Assembly: GCA_028293725.1 (NCBI GenBank)
Contig: JAQGOE010000011.1
Location: 1 to 44,666, forward strand
DNA from: Gammaproteobacteria bacterium
Lineage (GTDB): Bacteria > Pseudomonadota > Gammaproteobacteria > Steroidobacterales > Steroidobacteraceae
DNA: 44,666 nucleotides
Reading direction: 5' to 3'
This document shows positions 24,603-32,561 of the stretch, one piece after another. Under the pieces are notes generated by a model, which did no database searches, was not told the DNA's origin, and was given only the letters and a program-made list of their open reading frames with translations. Numbering within the stretch: position 1 is the stretch's first letter; the number at the start of each line of letters is the position of its first letter. The translations under genes were made by a program, and so were the position numbers.

Positions 24603-27600
24603 GGTGGGCCTCCGGCGAAGCCAGCGCGGGCGGCGCTGCCGTTGGGTTAGGTGCCTCTGCCTTGTTTCGCCCTGCCAGGCGGCGGACGAGCACGTAGAAC
24701 ACCGGAGTCAGCAGCAAGCCGAAGAACGTCACACCGAGCATTCCTGCGAACACGGTGGTGCCCAGTGCGTGACGGATCTCCGCGCCGGCGCCGCCCGCTA
24801 CCATCAGAGGCACGACGCCCATGATGAACGCGAACGAAGTCATGAGGATCGGCCGCAGACGCATCCGAGCCGCTTCCAACACGGCGGAGACAGCGTCGTG
24901 ACCCTGCTCCTCCTGGAGATGTTTTGCGAACTCCACGATGAGGATCGCGTTTTTGCACGCGAGGCCGAGGAGCACGATCAGGCCGACTTGCGTGAAGATG
25001 TTGTTGTCCCCGTGATCGAGGAGCACGCCGGCGATAGCTGCCAGCAGGCACAGCGGCACGATCAGGATGATGGCCAGCGGCAAGGTCAGGCTCTCATACT
25101 GGGCGGCGAGCACCAGGAACACGAACAACACGCACAGCGGAAAGATGAATTCCGTGGTACTGCCGGAGACGATCTGCTGGTAGGAGAGATCGGTCCACTC
25201 GAAGTTCATGCCGCGCGGCAGGGTCTCGCCAAGGATCTTCACCATCGCGGCCTGTGCCTGGCCGGAGCTATAGCCTGGAGCTGCGGCGCCGTTGATGTCG
25301 GCGGACCGATAGGCGTTGTAACGCTGCACGATGTCGGGACCGAATGTCTGATCGATCGTCAGTAGCGAGCCGAGCGGCACCATCTGGCCGGCGGCGTTGC
25401 GGGTCTGTAACGGCAGTATGTCCTCCACGTGCGAGCGGTACGGGGCATCCGCCTGCGCCACGACCTGGTACGTTCGGCCGAACTTGTTGAAGTCGTTTAC
25501 GTAGAGCGAGCCGAGATAGACCTGCAGTGTTTGGAACACGTCCGACAGCTTCACGCCCTGGCGCTTCACCTTCTCGCGATCCACGTTCACATTGAGCTGT
25601 GGGACGTTGATCTGGTAGGTGCTGAAGGCGGCCGCCAACGCGGGATTCTGCGAAGCCTTCTTGAGGGCGTCCTGTACGGCCGCGTACAGGGCATCGGGGC
25701 CAAGATCACCGCGGTCCTCCACGTTGAGCTTGAAGCCGCCGAGAGTGCCCATTCCCATGATCGCCGGAGCCGGCACCACGATAATGAAGGCGTCCTTGAT
25801 GACAGAGAGCTTCTGATTCAGGGTCGCCGCGATCGCCTTGGCAGTGAGATTCTTGCTCTTGCGTTTCTCGAAATCGTCGAGAGCGAAGAACACCAGCGAC
25901 GAGCTCGAGCTCGGTACGAGACCGTTCACCGACATACCGGTGAATTGCACGGCGCCGGAAACGCCGGGTGTCTTGAGGCCGATCTCGCCAACTTCGCGGG
26001 TGACCTCGTCGGAGCGCTCGACGGTTGCCGCGGGCGGCAACTGACCGATCGCGATCACATACTGTTTATCCTGGTCTGGGACGAAGCCAGCGGGAACTGC
26101 GTTGAACCCAAAGTAGGTGAGAGCGATCAGCCCCGCGTAAACCACGAGTGCAATGCCGCTACGCCGCACCGTATGTGTGACCGTACGCGAGTAGATGTTG
26201 CCTGCCCCGATAAAGGCGCGGTTGAAGCGCTTGAAGAATCCACCGAACAACCGGTCCATGATCCGCGTGAGGAGGTCAGGCTTCGCTCCGTGCGGCTTCA
26301 GCAACACCGCGGCTAGAGCCGGCGAAAGCGTTAGTGAGTTGAACGCGGAGATCACGGTCGAGATGGCGATCGTGAGCGCGAACTGACGAAAGAACTCGCC
26401 AGTGAGTCCGCTGACAAAGGCCACTGGCACGAACACCGCGCACAACACCAGCGTGATCGCGATGATCGGACGGCTGACCTCGTTCATCGCGGCCTTGGCA
26501 GCTTCGTACGGGGACTGGCCGCTCTCTATGTGCCGCTCGACGTTCTCGACGACCACGATGGCATCGTCGACGACGATTCCGATTGCCAGCACCAGGCCGA
26601 ACAGCGACAGAGTGTTGATCGAGAAGCCGAACGCCAGCAGCACGGCGAAGGTGCCGATGATCGAGACGGGCACCGCGACCAGTGGAATGATGGAGGCGCG
26701 CCAGGTCTGCAGGAAGAGGATGACGACGAGCACGACGAGCAGGACGGCTTCCAACAGCGTGTGCACGACAGCCTCGATGGACTGCCGTACGAAGACGGTG
26801 GGGTCGTAAATGACCTCGTAGTCGAGACCTGCCGGAAAGTCCTTCTTCAGCTCCGCCATGGTTTTGCGCACGGCGGTGGAAAGTTCGAGCGCGTTGGCGT
26901 TGGGAGACTGGAACACCGGGATCGCGACGGCGTTCTTGTTGCTCAGGAGACTCTTGATCGCGTACGCCTGCGCGCCAACCTCCAGACGGGCCACGTCTCC
27001 GAGGCGCACGATCTCGCCTTCGGCACCGGTTTTGATGATGATGTCGCGGAACTGCTGCTCGTCCGTGAGTCGTCCCATGGCATTGATGGCCAGTTGGAAC
27101 TGGCTGTCCTGCGTGGGCGGGGCGCCGATCTGGCCCGCTGCGACCTGCACGTTCTGCTCGCGAATAGCATCGACCACGTCACCCGCGGTCAGGCTGCGGG
27201 CCGCCAGCTTTTGCGGATCGAGCCAGACCCGCATTGAATAGTCACCGCCGCCGAACACCTGCACCTGACCCATGCCGGGGAGTCGTGCGAGCACGTCGCG
27301 CACGTTCAGCACAGCGTAGTTACGCAGATAGAGCGCGTCGTAGCGGCCGTCCGGCGATGTCAGGTTGACGACCATCGTCAGGTTGGGAGAGCTCTTTACG
27401 GTAGTGACGCCCAGGTTGCGGACTTCTTCAGGAAGCCGGGGAAGTGCCTGCGAAACGCGGTTCTGTACCTGCACCTGCGCCCGATCGACATCGGCGCCAA
27501 TGCGAAAGGTGATGGTGATAGCCAGGCCGCCGTCCATGGTGGCGCTCGAGGACATGTAGAGCATGTCCTCGACGCCAACGATCGCCTGCTCCAGCGGAGC

Positions 27601-27792
27601 GGCAACCGTGTCCGCAACGACCTTCGGGTTCGCGCCGGGGTAAGACGCGTTGACCACGACGGACGGGGGCACCACTTCCGGATACTCACTGATCGGCAGC
27701 GTGAACAGTGCGATCGCGCCGCCGATAGTGATGAACGCCGAAATGACCGCCGCAAAGATCGGCCGGTCGATGAAGAAGTGCGATAGTTTCAC
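24595..27792 (-). CDS. RND multidrug efflux permease, MexF/OqxB-like
   Basis: A 1065-residue inner-membrane proton/drug antiporter of the HAE1 family. It starts FFIDRPIFAAVISAFITIGG and shows SEYPEVVPPSVVV, DRAQVQVQNRVSQALPRLP and LYLRNYAVLNVRDVLARLPG. The proton-relay aspartate pair lies in GIVVDDAIVVVENVERH. The C-terminal half contains PGFVPDQDKQY-like and EWTDLSYQQ segments. Segments resemble MexF/OqxB more than AcrB; substrate range cannot be read from sequence. The start is a GTG with AGAGG 6 nt upstream, 10 nt after the fusion-protein stop. The outer-membrane gene overlaps its 3' end by 8 nt. Confidence 0.94.
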   Translation of the reverse strand: MKLSHFFIDRPIFAAVISAFITIGGAIALFTLPISEYPEVVPPSVVVNASYPGANPKVVADTVAAPLEQAIVGVEDMLYMSSSATMDGGLAITITFRIGADVDRAQVQVQNRVSQALPRLPEEVRNLGVTTVKSSPNLTMVVNLTSPDGRYDALYLRNYAVLNVRDVLARLPGMGQVQVFGGGDYSMRVWLDPQKLAARSLTAGDVVDAIREQNVQVAAGQIGAPPTQDSQFQLAINAMGRLTDEQQFRDIIIKTGAEGEIVRLGDVARLEVGAQAYAIKSLLSNKNAVAIPVFQSPNANALELSTAVRKTMAELKKDFPAGLDYEVIYDPTVFVRQSIEAVVHTLLEAVLLVVLVVILFLQTWRASIIPLVAVPVSIIGTFAVLLAFGFSINTLSLFGLVLAIGIVVDDAIVVVENVERHIESGQSPYEAAKAAMNEVSRPIIAITLVLCAVFVPVAFVSGLTGEFFRQFALTIAISTVISAFNSLTLSPALAAVLLKPHGAKPDLLTRIMDRLFGGFFKRFNRAFIGAGNIYSRTVTHTVRRSGIALVVYAGLIALTYFGFNAVPAGFVPDQDKQYVIAIGQLPPAATVERSDEVTREVGEIGLKTPGVSGAVQFTGMSVNGLVPSSSSSLVFFALDDFEKRKSKNLTAKAIAATLNQKLSVIKDAFIIVVPAPAIMGMGTLGGFKLNVEDRGDLGPDALYAAVQDALKKASQNPALAAAFSTYQINVPQLNVNVDREKVKRQGVKLSDVFQTLQVYLGSLYVNDFNKFGRTYQVVAQADAPYRSHVEDILPLQTRNAAGQMVPLGSLLTIDQTFGPDIVQRYNAYRSADINGAAAPGYSSGQAQAAMVKILGETLPRGMNFEWTDLSYQQIVSGSTTEFIFPLCVLFVFLVLAAQYESLTLPLAIILIVPLCLLAAIAGVLLDHGDNNIFTQVGLIVLLGLACKNAILIVEFAKHLQEEQGHDAVSAVLEAARMRLRPILMTSFAFIMGVVPLMVAGGAGAEIRHALGTTVFAGMLGVTFFGLLLTPVFYVLVRRLAGRNKAEAPNPTAAPPALASPEAHHA

Positions 27793-27802
27793 GCAGAACC
27801 TC

Positions 27803-29209
27803 TTAGTTGGACGTCGCGGCGTCTTGGGGACGCGCGGTGGTGGAATTCAGCGCCAGCTTGTCGGCGTGGCTCTGGACGGAGCCGGACGCGGGGCCGGTGC
27901 TGGACGTATTGGTCGCTCCAGACGTCGAGTTGGTGACGGACGTCGTGGCAGAGTTGTTGCTGTTCGAAGCCAACTTCGCGTTGCGCGCGAGCAGGGTCTC
28001 CGGCTGGCCCTCACCGCGATGACGCTCGCCCATCGCTACCTTCGCGGGGGTTACCGGCGAGCCGGGCCGCACGCGCTGCAGCCCGCTGACCACGATGGTC
28101 TCGCCGGCCTTGAGGCCATCAGTCACAACGCGCAGGCCGTCGATGATCGGGCCGAGCTTGACGGGGCGGTACTGCACCTTATTGTCCGCGCCGACGACTA
28201 ACACGTAGCGGACCGTCTGGTCGGTGCCAACCGAGCTATCGTTGATGAGCAGCGCGTTGTACTGGTTGCTTCCCATGAGCTTCACCCGAGCAAACAACCC
28301 AGGCGTGAACGCCCGATCATGGTTATCGAGCCGCGCGCGGCCGCGAATCGTGCCCGTCGTGGGATCGAGCTCGTTATCGACGAACACCATGACGCCATCG
28401 TGGGGATAGCCAGGCTCATTCGCGAGACCAACCATCACGGGGCTGCCAGTTGTGCCGGCCTCGTTAGCCTTGGCGCCGGACTTCGCCTGCGCCGCCAGCT
28501 CGCGAGCGATCTTCGTGTACCGGAGGAAGGCCTGCTCATCGCCGTCGAACCGAACATAGATCGGGTCGATGGAGACCAGAGTGGTCAGAAGCGTCTGCCC
28601 GGTCGCCACGAGATTGCCCTCAGTCACCAGCGCTCGGCTGATGCGACCCGAGATCGGCGCGGTGATCTTTGTGAAAGTGAGATTCAGAGCGGACGTATCG
28701 AGCGCCGCCTGAGCGGCCTCCACGTTGGCGTCAGCCTGCTCGAGGCCAGCAACGCGCGTGTCGTACTCTTCTTGAGAGATCGCATGCGCCTGCAGAAGCT
28801 TCGTCGCACGCTCACGCTCGGACTTCGCAAGTGTCGACTGCGAACGCGCCTGATCGAGCTGCGCCTTGGCGTGCTTGTAGTCCGCTTCGTACGGCCGCTG
28901 GTCGATTACGAATAGAACGTCGCCCTTGTGCACTTCACGACCTTCCGCGAAATTCACCGAAGCGATGTAACCCGAAACGCGCGGCCGAATCTCAACACGC
29001 TCCACGGCTTCAAACCTGCCGGTGAACTCATCGAATTCAGTCACCTGTTTGGAAATGACCTGCGCAACGTCCACCTGCGGCGGTGGCGCAGCCGCGGCAG
29101 CCGCTGCTGCCTGTGCCGCTGCGTTGCTCCCACAGCCCGTCAGCGTCAATGCTGTTGCGATGGCCAGCACGACTACGGTCGGTGCGGCAATAGAAAATGA
29201 ATGGCGCAT
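27803..29209 (-). CDS. RND periplasmic adaptor (membrane fusion) lipoprotein, MexE/OqxA-like
   Basis: A 468-residue adaptor joining the pump to the outer-membrane channel. The signal peptide ends in LTGC (lipidated Cys26), followed by a poly-Ala linker. The lipoyl/hairpin region has FTGRFEAVERVEIRPRVSG and GDVLFVIDQRPYEADYKHA, and the barrel region has GTIRGRARLDN and PGLFARVKL. The last 65 residues or so are an unusual Ser/Thr/Asn-rich low-complexity tail, not needed for the family fold. The ATG has GGGAG 5 nt upstream. First gene of the five-gene operon. No TetR- or LysR-type repressor is next to it, unlike many such pumps. Confidence 0.93.
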   Translation of the reverse strand: MRHSFSIAAPTVVVLAIATALTLTGCGSNAAAQAAAAAAAAPPPQVDVAQVISKQVTEFDEFTGRFEAVERVEIRPRVSGYIASVNFAEGREVHKGDVLFVIDQRPYEADYKHAKAQLDQARSQSTLAKSERERATKLLQAHAISQEEYDTRVAGLEQADANVEAAQAALDTSALNLTFTKITAPISGRISRALVTEGNLVATGQTLLTTLVSIDPIYVRFDGDEQAFLRYTKIARELAAQAKSGAKANEAGTTGSPVMVGLANEPGYPHDGVMVFVDNELDPTTGTIRGRARLDNHDRAFTPGLFARVKLMGSNQYNALLINDSSVGTDQTVRYVLVVGADNKVQYRPVKLGPIIDGLRVVTDGLKAGETIVVSGLQRVRPGSPVTPAKVAMGERHRGEGQPETLLARNAKLASNSNNSATTSVTNSTSGATNTSSTGPASGSVQSHADKLALNSTTARPQDAATSN

Positions 29210-29513
29210 ACGGTCTCCCTAAATATCCACGGCTGTATGAGATCAAGACGGGGGCGTGCGTCTTTGTCCGACGCTGCGGGGAGAATTGTGGGTGCGCGAG
29301 CCCCACTTAGATATTCATCAGGCGGAGGGTGGCGGGCGCACATATTGGGATCGTGAGCGTCCCTCTTTAGAGGGATTTAGTACCGAAGTGGCGCACAGCG
29401 CCGACACGCGCTCTACGCTGGGGCATGAGGCCGTTTCTCGGGGATTCCTAGCCCTTCGCTCCGAAGCAGGCTAAGAATCAATGACTTAGACTCGCCCCAG
29501 CACCTCGGATTGC
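29210..29513. promoter_or_regulatory. Upstream region of the RND operon
   Basis: About 300 nt without a supported gene, between the divergent fusion-protein start and the tRNA promoter. A 6-bp hairpin with a TTTA loop, TCCCTC (29360-29365) and GAGGGA (29370-29375), is the clearest element and could be an operator or terminator. No clear -35/-10 for the pump operon was identified. Confidence 0.3.
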
Positions 29514-29542
29514 TTGACGGGGCCCTCGCAGGCCGGTCTAAT
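29514..29542 (+). promoter_or_regulatory. Sigma-70 promoter of tRNA-Phe
   Basis: TTGACG (29514-29519) and TCTAAT (29537-29542) are separated by exactly 17 nt. A GC-rich discriminator follows and the tRNA starts 18 nt downstream. This is a near-consensus housekeeping promoter for a stable RNA. Confidence 0.75.
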
Positions 29543-29560
29543 ACGCACCCTTTCCCCGGC

Positions 29561-29639
<79 letters not shown>

Positions 29640-29678
29640 ATTTCCCTTCGATCCGCGGACTTACGGTCACGTCAGTTT

Positions 29679-29800
29679 TCAGGCTGAATGTTGCTGTGAC
29701 AGATTTGTGCCCGTCGTGAATTCGACCTTCCCGGCGTAGGCGGCGAGATCATCCGAGGCGAGGTGCGCATAGCGACGCACCATCGACGGCGTCTCCCACC
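29679..29800 (-). pseudogene. Tyrosine integrase, C-terminal remnant
   Basis: On the minus strand the frame ending at the TGA 29679-29681 reads GGWETPSMVRRYAHLASDD and continues into LAAYAGKVEFTTGT. This is the characteristic C-terminus of phage/island tyrosine recombinases, with the nucleophilic tyrosine in RRYAHL. Only about 40 residues remain; upstream of GGW the homology stops at about 29801, where HTH-gene sequence of the opposite strand begins. The remnant sits 40 nt from attL, the expected place for the island integrase. Too short for a gene caller and evidently inactive. Confidence 0.8.
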
Positions 29801-30073
29801 CGCCTGCGGGAAGCTCGTGAGCGCGCCGGCATTTCGCAAAAGCAGCTGGGAATAAGGGCCGGGATCGATCCCAATGTCGCCAGCGCGAGAATCAATCAGT
29901 ACGAGAAGGGGAAGCACCTACCCCATCTTGCGACTGCCAAACAACTGGCCAGAGTGCTTGGCGTTCCTACCCCGTACCTCTACGCGGATGACGACGCCCT
30001 TGCCGCCTGGATTCTGGCTTACACACGGGTCAGCACTGCGACACGCAAGTCGATCATCAAGGACATCGGCTAG
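29801..30073 (+). pseudogene. 5'-truncated HTH (XRE-type) regulator gene
   Basis: From 29801 the plus-strand frame reads LREARERAGISQKQLGIRAG, then INQYEKGKHLP and VLGVPTPYLYADDD, and ends at TAG 30071-30073. It is a diverged paralogue of the intact HTH protein at 30179-30493 (ISQKQLGI, RINQYE, GKH, VLGVP and AAWILAY are shared), missing the first ten codons and any start codon. The break coincides with the end of the integrase remnant, so one deletion probably removed both ends. Nucleotide identity is strongest at the left edge (CGCCTGCGGGAAG). Confidence 0.8.
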
Positions 30074-30100
30074 CCCAGCTCAGAGCGGGCGCCATGCGCG

Positions 30101-30153
30101 ATACTAAGGAACTCTTAGTATCGAGACAATCGAAAAGCTAAGATTCTCTTAGC
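30101..30153 (+). promoter_or_regulatory. Twin palindromic operators CTAAG-N5-CTTAG
   Basis: Two palindromes share the same half-sites and spacing. Site 1 is CTAAG-GAACT-CTTAG (30104-30118), extendable to 8-bp arms over 30101-30121. Site 2 is CTAAG-ATTCT-CTTAG (30138-30152), extendable to 7-bp arms over 30137-30153. Their centres are 34 bp apart, just over three helical turns. They end 26 nt before the HTH gene start, the layout expected for an autoregulating HTH dimer. Confidence 0.7.
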
Positions 30154-30178
30154 CTCACGGATTACCAGTGGGGCGAAG

Positions 30179-30493
30179 GTGCGAAGCGTTTCTGTCGTCG
30201 GGAATCGCCTGCGGGAAGTTCGTGGGCGGCTCGGTATCTCGCAAAAGCAGTTGGGCATCAAAGCGGGCCTCGACCCGTCTGTTGCCAGCCCAAGGATCAA
30301 CCAATATGAGACCGGGAAACACGTGCCGGATATTCAAACCGCACAGCGACTCGCGGAGGTCCTTGGGGTACCCGCTCCCTACTTGTACGCCGAAGATGAC
30401 CCGCTCGCGGCGTGGATCTTGGCCTATTCGCAGGTGACTCCAGCCGTGCGAAGAAAGATCACGCGAACGGTCACGGAGTCTTCGGTGGCATAA
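30179..30493 (+). CDS. HTH (XRE-family) transcriptional regulator
   Basis: A 104-residue protein with an N-terminal XRE helix-turn-helix (about 9-65): NRLREVRGRLGISQKQLGIK, then SPRINQYETGKHVPDIQT and RLAEVLGVPAPYLY. A C-terminal dimer-like segment contains EDDPLAAWILAYSQV. The start is a GTG at 30179; GGGGCGAAGG just before it may serve as ribosome site. It lacks the DUF2384 domain of Xre-RES antitoxins. Two CTAAG palindromes lie immediately upstream, so autoregulation is likely. It precedes the sce7726-sce7725-RES operon by 223 nt and may control it. Size and layout resemble controller (C) proteins of restriction systems. Confidence 0.85.
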   Translation: MRSVSVVGNRLREVRGRLGISQKQLGIKAGLDPSVASPRINQYETGKHVPDIQTAQRLAEVLGVPAPYLYAEDDPLAAWILAYSQVTPAVRRKITRTVTESSVA

Positions 30494-30619
30494 CGGACGT
30501 ACCACCCATGGGATTGGTAGAGCGTTGGTGACGCACGTCGTTGGTGACTGGCGCCGCGTGCACAGTGTCCGGACGTTGCCATGACCAACAGAGACCACGA
30601 GCGGGATTCTGGCGATAGC

Positions 30620-30673
30620 GATCAAACGGATCTCTCAGATTTTTTAGAGATTTTTCGCTGTTTGATCTAAAAT
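30620..30673 (+). promoter_or_regulatory. Nested inverted repeats and possible promoter before the sce7726 gene
   Basis: GATCAAAC (30620-30627) pairs with GTTTGATC (30660-30667). Inside it TCTCT (30631-30635) pairs with AGAGA (30646-30650), giving an AT-rich two-level hairpin. TAAAAT (30668-30673) matches the -10 consensus at 5 of 6 positions; no good -35 is evident. The rest of 30494-30716 has no gene. Confidence 0.35.
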
Positions 30674-30675
30674 TC

Positions 30676-30720
30676 ATGCATCCGAACAGGCCAACCCAGA
30701 GCATTCCACCCCGTACATGA
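30676..30720 (+). CDS. Possible 14-codon leader peptide overlapping the sce7726 start
   Basis: An ATG at 30676 opens a 14-codon frame (MHPNRPTQSIPPRT) whose TGA overlaps the ATG of the next gene as ATGA, a typical translational-coupling junction. The peptide is Pro/Arg-rich. No clear ribosome site precedes it, so it may be chance. Confidence 0.25.
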   Translation: MHPNRPTQSIPPRT

Positions 30721-31607
30721 CGGCACTTGCACCACAGCAGACGGCGGCTATCTCCCGACTCTTCTCTTCGAGCGTCGTTCGGGAATTGGCGCGCAAGGGA
30801 AAGTCGCCACTCTTTATAAGGCTTGCGCGTCAGTCCCTGTTGCTTGGCACCCTTTCGGCGTCGAAACGTGTCTATGATCTTTTCGATGAGGCTTTCTCGC
30901 TGCTCCAGCAAGAGGGTTATCGCGACGAGTACATCTACAAGGCCGCTCTCGTAGAAAAGATTCTTCTCGGCCGTCATTCCCTCCAGACGGCGTCAATGCT
31001 CAACGAGTTTCGCGTCGGTGAGTGCAAAGCTGATCTCGCGATCCTGAATGGAACCGCAACCGTGTACGAGGTCAAATCCGAGCGCGACTCCCTCGTTCGG
31101 CTGCGTAAGCAAGTAACGGCTTACGCGACAGTCTTCGCCAAGGTTTACGTCATCGCCAGCGAGAGTCACGTTAAAGCAGTTGAAGCCACCGTGTCACGAG
31201 ACGTTGGCATTCTTATACTCAATAGGCGGTACCGGATTTCTACGCTGCGCGAGGCCACTGGTACTCCGGAACAGACTTCCCCGACAGCCATTTTCAATTC
31301 GCTACGCACGCAAGAGGCTCGTCTCGTTCTCGCCCTGAATGGTGTTCACGTGCCCCATGTGCCAAACACGATGCTGCACGCCGTGCTCCGCGAGCAGTTC
31401 TTGAAGCTTGCGCCCACAAGTGCACACGAGGGCATGGTGACGGTACTCAAAAAGACCCGGAACTTACTGCCTCTATCGGTCTTGGTATCGCAACTTCCCA
31501 ACTCGCTTCAAACTGCCGCGCTCGCTGTTCCATTGCGGAAGGTCGATCACACCCGCCTTGTCGATGCAGTCAACACGCCTCTCAAGGTTGCGGCGGATTG
31601 GGCGTAG
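30717..31607 (+). CDS. sce7726-family protein, PD-(D/E)XK nuclease-like
   Basis: A 296-residue protein. The central segment NEFRVGECKADLAIL ... TATVYEVKSERDSLVRLRKQ has the acidic pattern of a PD-(D/E)XK nuclease fold (Glu97, Asp106, Glu118-x-Lys120, Gln132), followed by YATVFAKVYVIAS. This matches the sce7726 family as I recall it; its function is not established. The N-terminal 90 residues are helical, and the C-terminal third is basic and helical. The ATG overlaps the stop of a possible leader peptide. The sce7725-family gene begins 3 nt after its stop, so the two are surely cotranscribed. DNA or RNA cleavage is inferred from motif only. Confidence 0.75.
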   Translation: MTALAPQQTAAISRLFSSSVVRELARKGKSPLFIRLARQSLLLGTLSASKRVYDLFDEAFSLLQQEGYRDEYIYKAALVEKILLGRHSLQTASMLNEFRVGECKADLAILNGTATVYEVKSERDSLVRLRKQVTAYATVFAKVYVIASESHVKAVEATVSRDVGILILNRRYRISTLREATGTPEQTSPTAIFNSLRTQEARLVLALNGVHVPHVPNTMLHAVLREQFLKLAPTSAHEGMVTVLKKTRNLLPLSVLVSQLPNSLQTAALAVPLRKVDHTRLVDAVNTPLKVAADWA

Positions 31608-31610
31608 CGC

Positions 31611-32555
31611 ATGTACCATCCCTATTTCCGTGGAAAGCAGTACGAACTCATCACGGTAAGGGAAATGGCGCCGCTTATGAAAGCGGCGGGATTCCGACCC
31701 ATCATCGAGCCTGTCAGAGAGGGCCTCAATGGCCTACATAAAGCCCTCAAGACCGTTGCCGACGTTGGTGGAGAGGCGATCGTTATCGTCAATCCCCATT
31801 ACGGCGATCACGCGGAGGACGGCACGGCGATCAAGGAGCTTCTCAACGAAGAGTTTCACGAGCTACCCACGATAACAGCGGGAATCCTGTTGAAGCCGGG
31901 CATGACGACAGAGCAGGCATGGGCGCTCTACAACGCGCACGCGGATCATTCCCCCGTCCTCATTCATGCTGGGTTTGCCGACGTGCAGGGTCTATCGAAG
32001 AAACTCGGAAAGCCGACTAAGGACCACTGTCACATCTTCTTCGCTCGCGCGTGCGGTAAGCTCTACCAGAACCAATTCAAAGGCGCGCGCCGCGTTTTGC
32101 TTAAAGACGGATTTGAGCGAAAGAGGAACGCCGATTATGACCCGGTCGAGCGATTCTCGGACCTTCACGTCATATTCGAAGATGAAGGAATGACCGGATT
32201 CGGCGACTTTCTCATCGTCGGTGATGACTACAGCGAAAGCGGCGGTCCGGCGTATGCGGTCGCCATTCATCTCACCTTCATTGACCCCGAAAAGTTCGAC
32301 GAGATGTGGATTCATCACTTTGTATCCGTCACGCAGGACACCCCAAAGGACCCGGCGGGCAAGTTCGGCGAAGCACTTGCGAAGATGATGGAGACTCTGA
32401 AAAAGCCGAACTGCAACATACTCGAGACGGCCGCGGTCAAAGAGTACCGGACGCTTTTCGATGAGGGGCACTTCCCTGGTCTCGGCTACGTCAAGAAGCT
32501 ATCGATGAATCATCACATCGAGACGTTGGCAGATTACTTCAAGTCGAAAGCCTAG
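31611..32555 (+). CDS. sce7725-family protein
   Basis: A 314-residue soluble protein of unknown function that accompanies sce7726-family proteins. It opens MYHPYFRGKQYELITVREM, the family-typical start, followed by FRPIIEPVRE, GGEAIVIVNPHYGDH and SPVLIHAGFADVQGL. Alternating strands and helices suggest a TIM-barrel-like fold, and the N-terminus recalls the Beta_protein family; this fold guess is inference. No catalytic motif is certain. It starts 3 nt after the sce7726 stop and ends 6 nt before the RES-domain gene, in the centre of a three-gene operon. Confidence 0.75.
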   Translation: MYHPYFRGKQYELITVREMAPLMKAAGFRPIIEPVREGLNGLHKALKTVADVGGEAIVIVNPHYGDHAEDGTAIKELLNEEFHELPTITAGILLKPGMTTEQAWALYNAHADHSPVLIHAGFADVQGLSKKLGKPTKDHCHIFFARACGKLYQNQFKGARRVLLKDGFERKRNADYDPVERFSDLHVIFEDEGMTGFGDFLIVGDDYSESGGPAYAVAIHLTFIDPEKFDEMWIHHFVSVTQDTPKDPAGKFGEALAKMMETLKKPNCNILETAAVKEYRTLFDEGHFPGLGYVKKLSMNHHIETLADYFKSKA

Positions 32556-32561
32556 CCCACT

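Noticed and set aside
26530..27237. Plus-strand frames of 235 and more codons opposite the RND pump
   Set aside because: His/Asp/Arg-rich shadow of a conserved pump gene; no start signals or family resemblance.
30505..30530. GGTAGAGCG-containing segment resembling a tRNA D-arm
   Set aside because: No acceptor, anticodon or T-arm can be folded around it.
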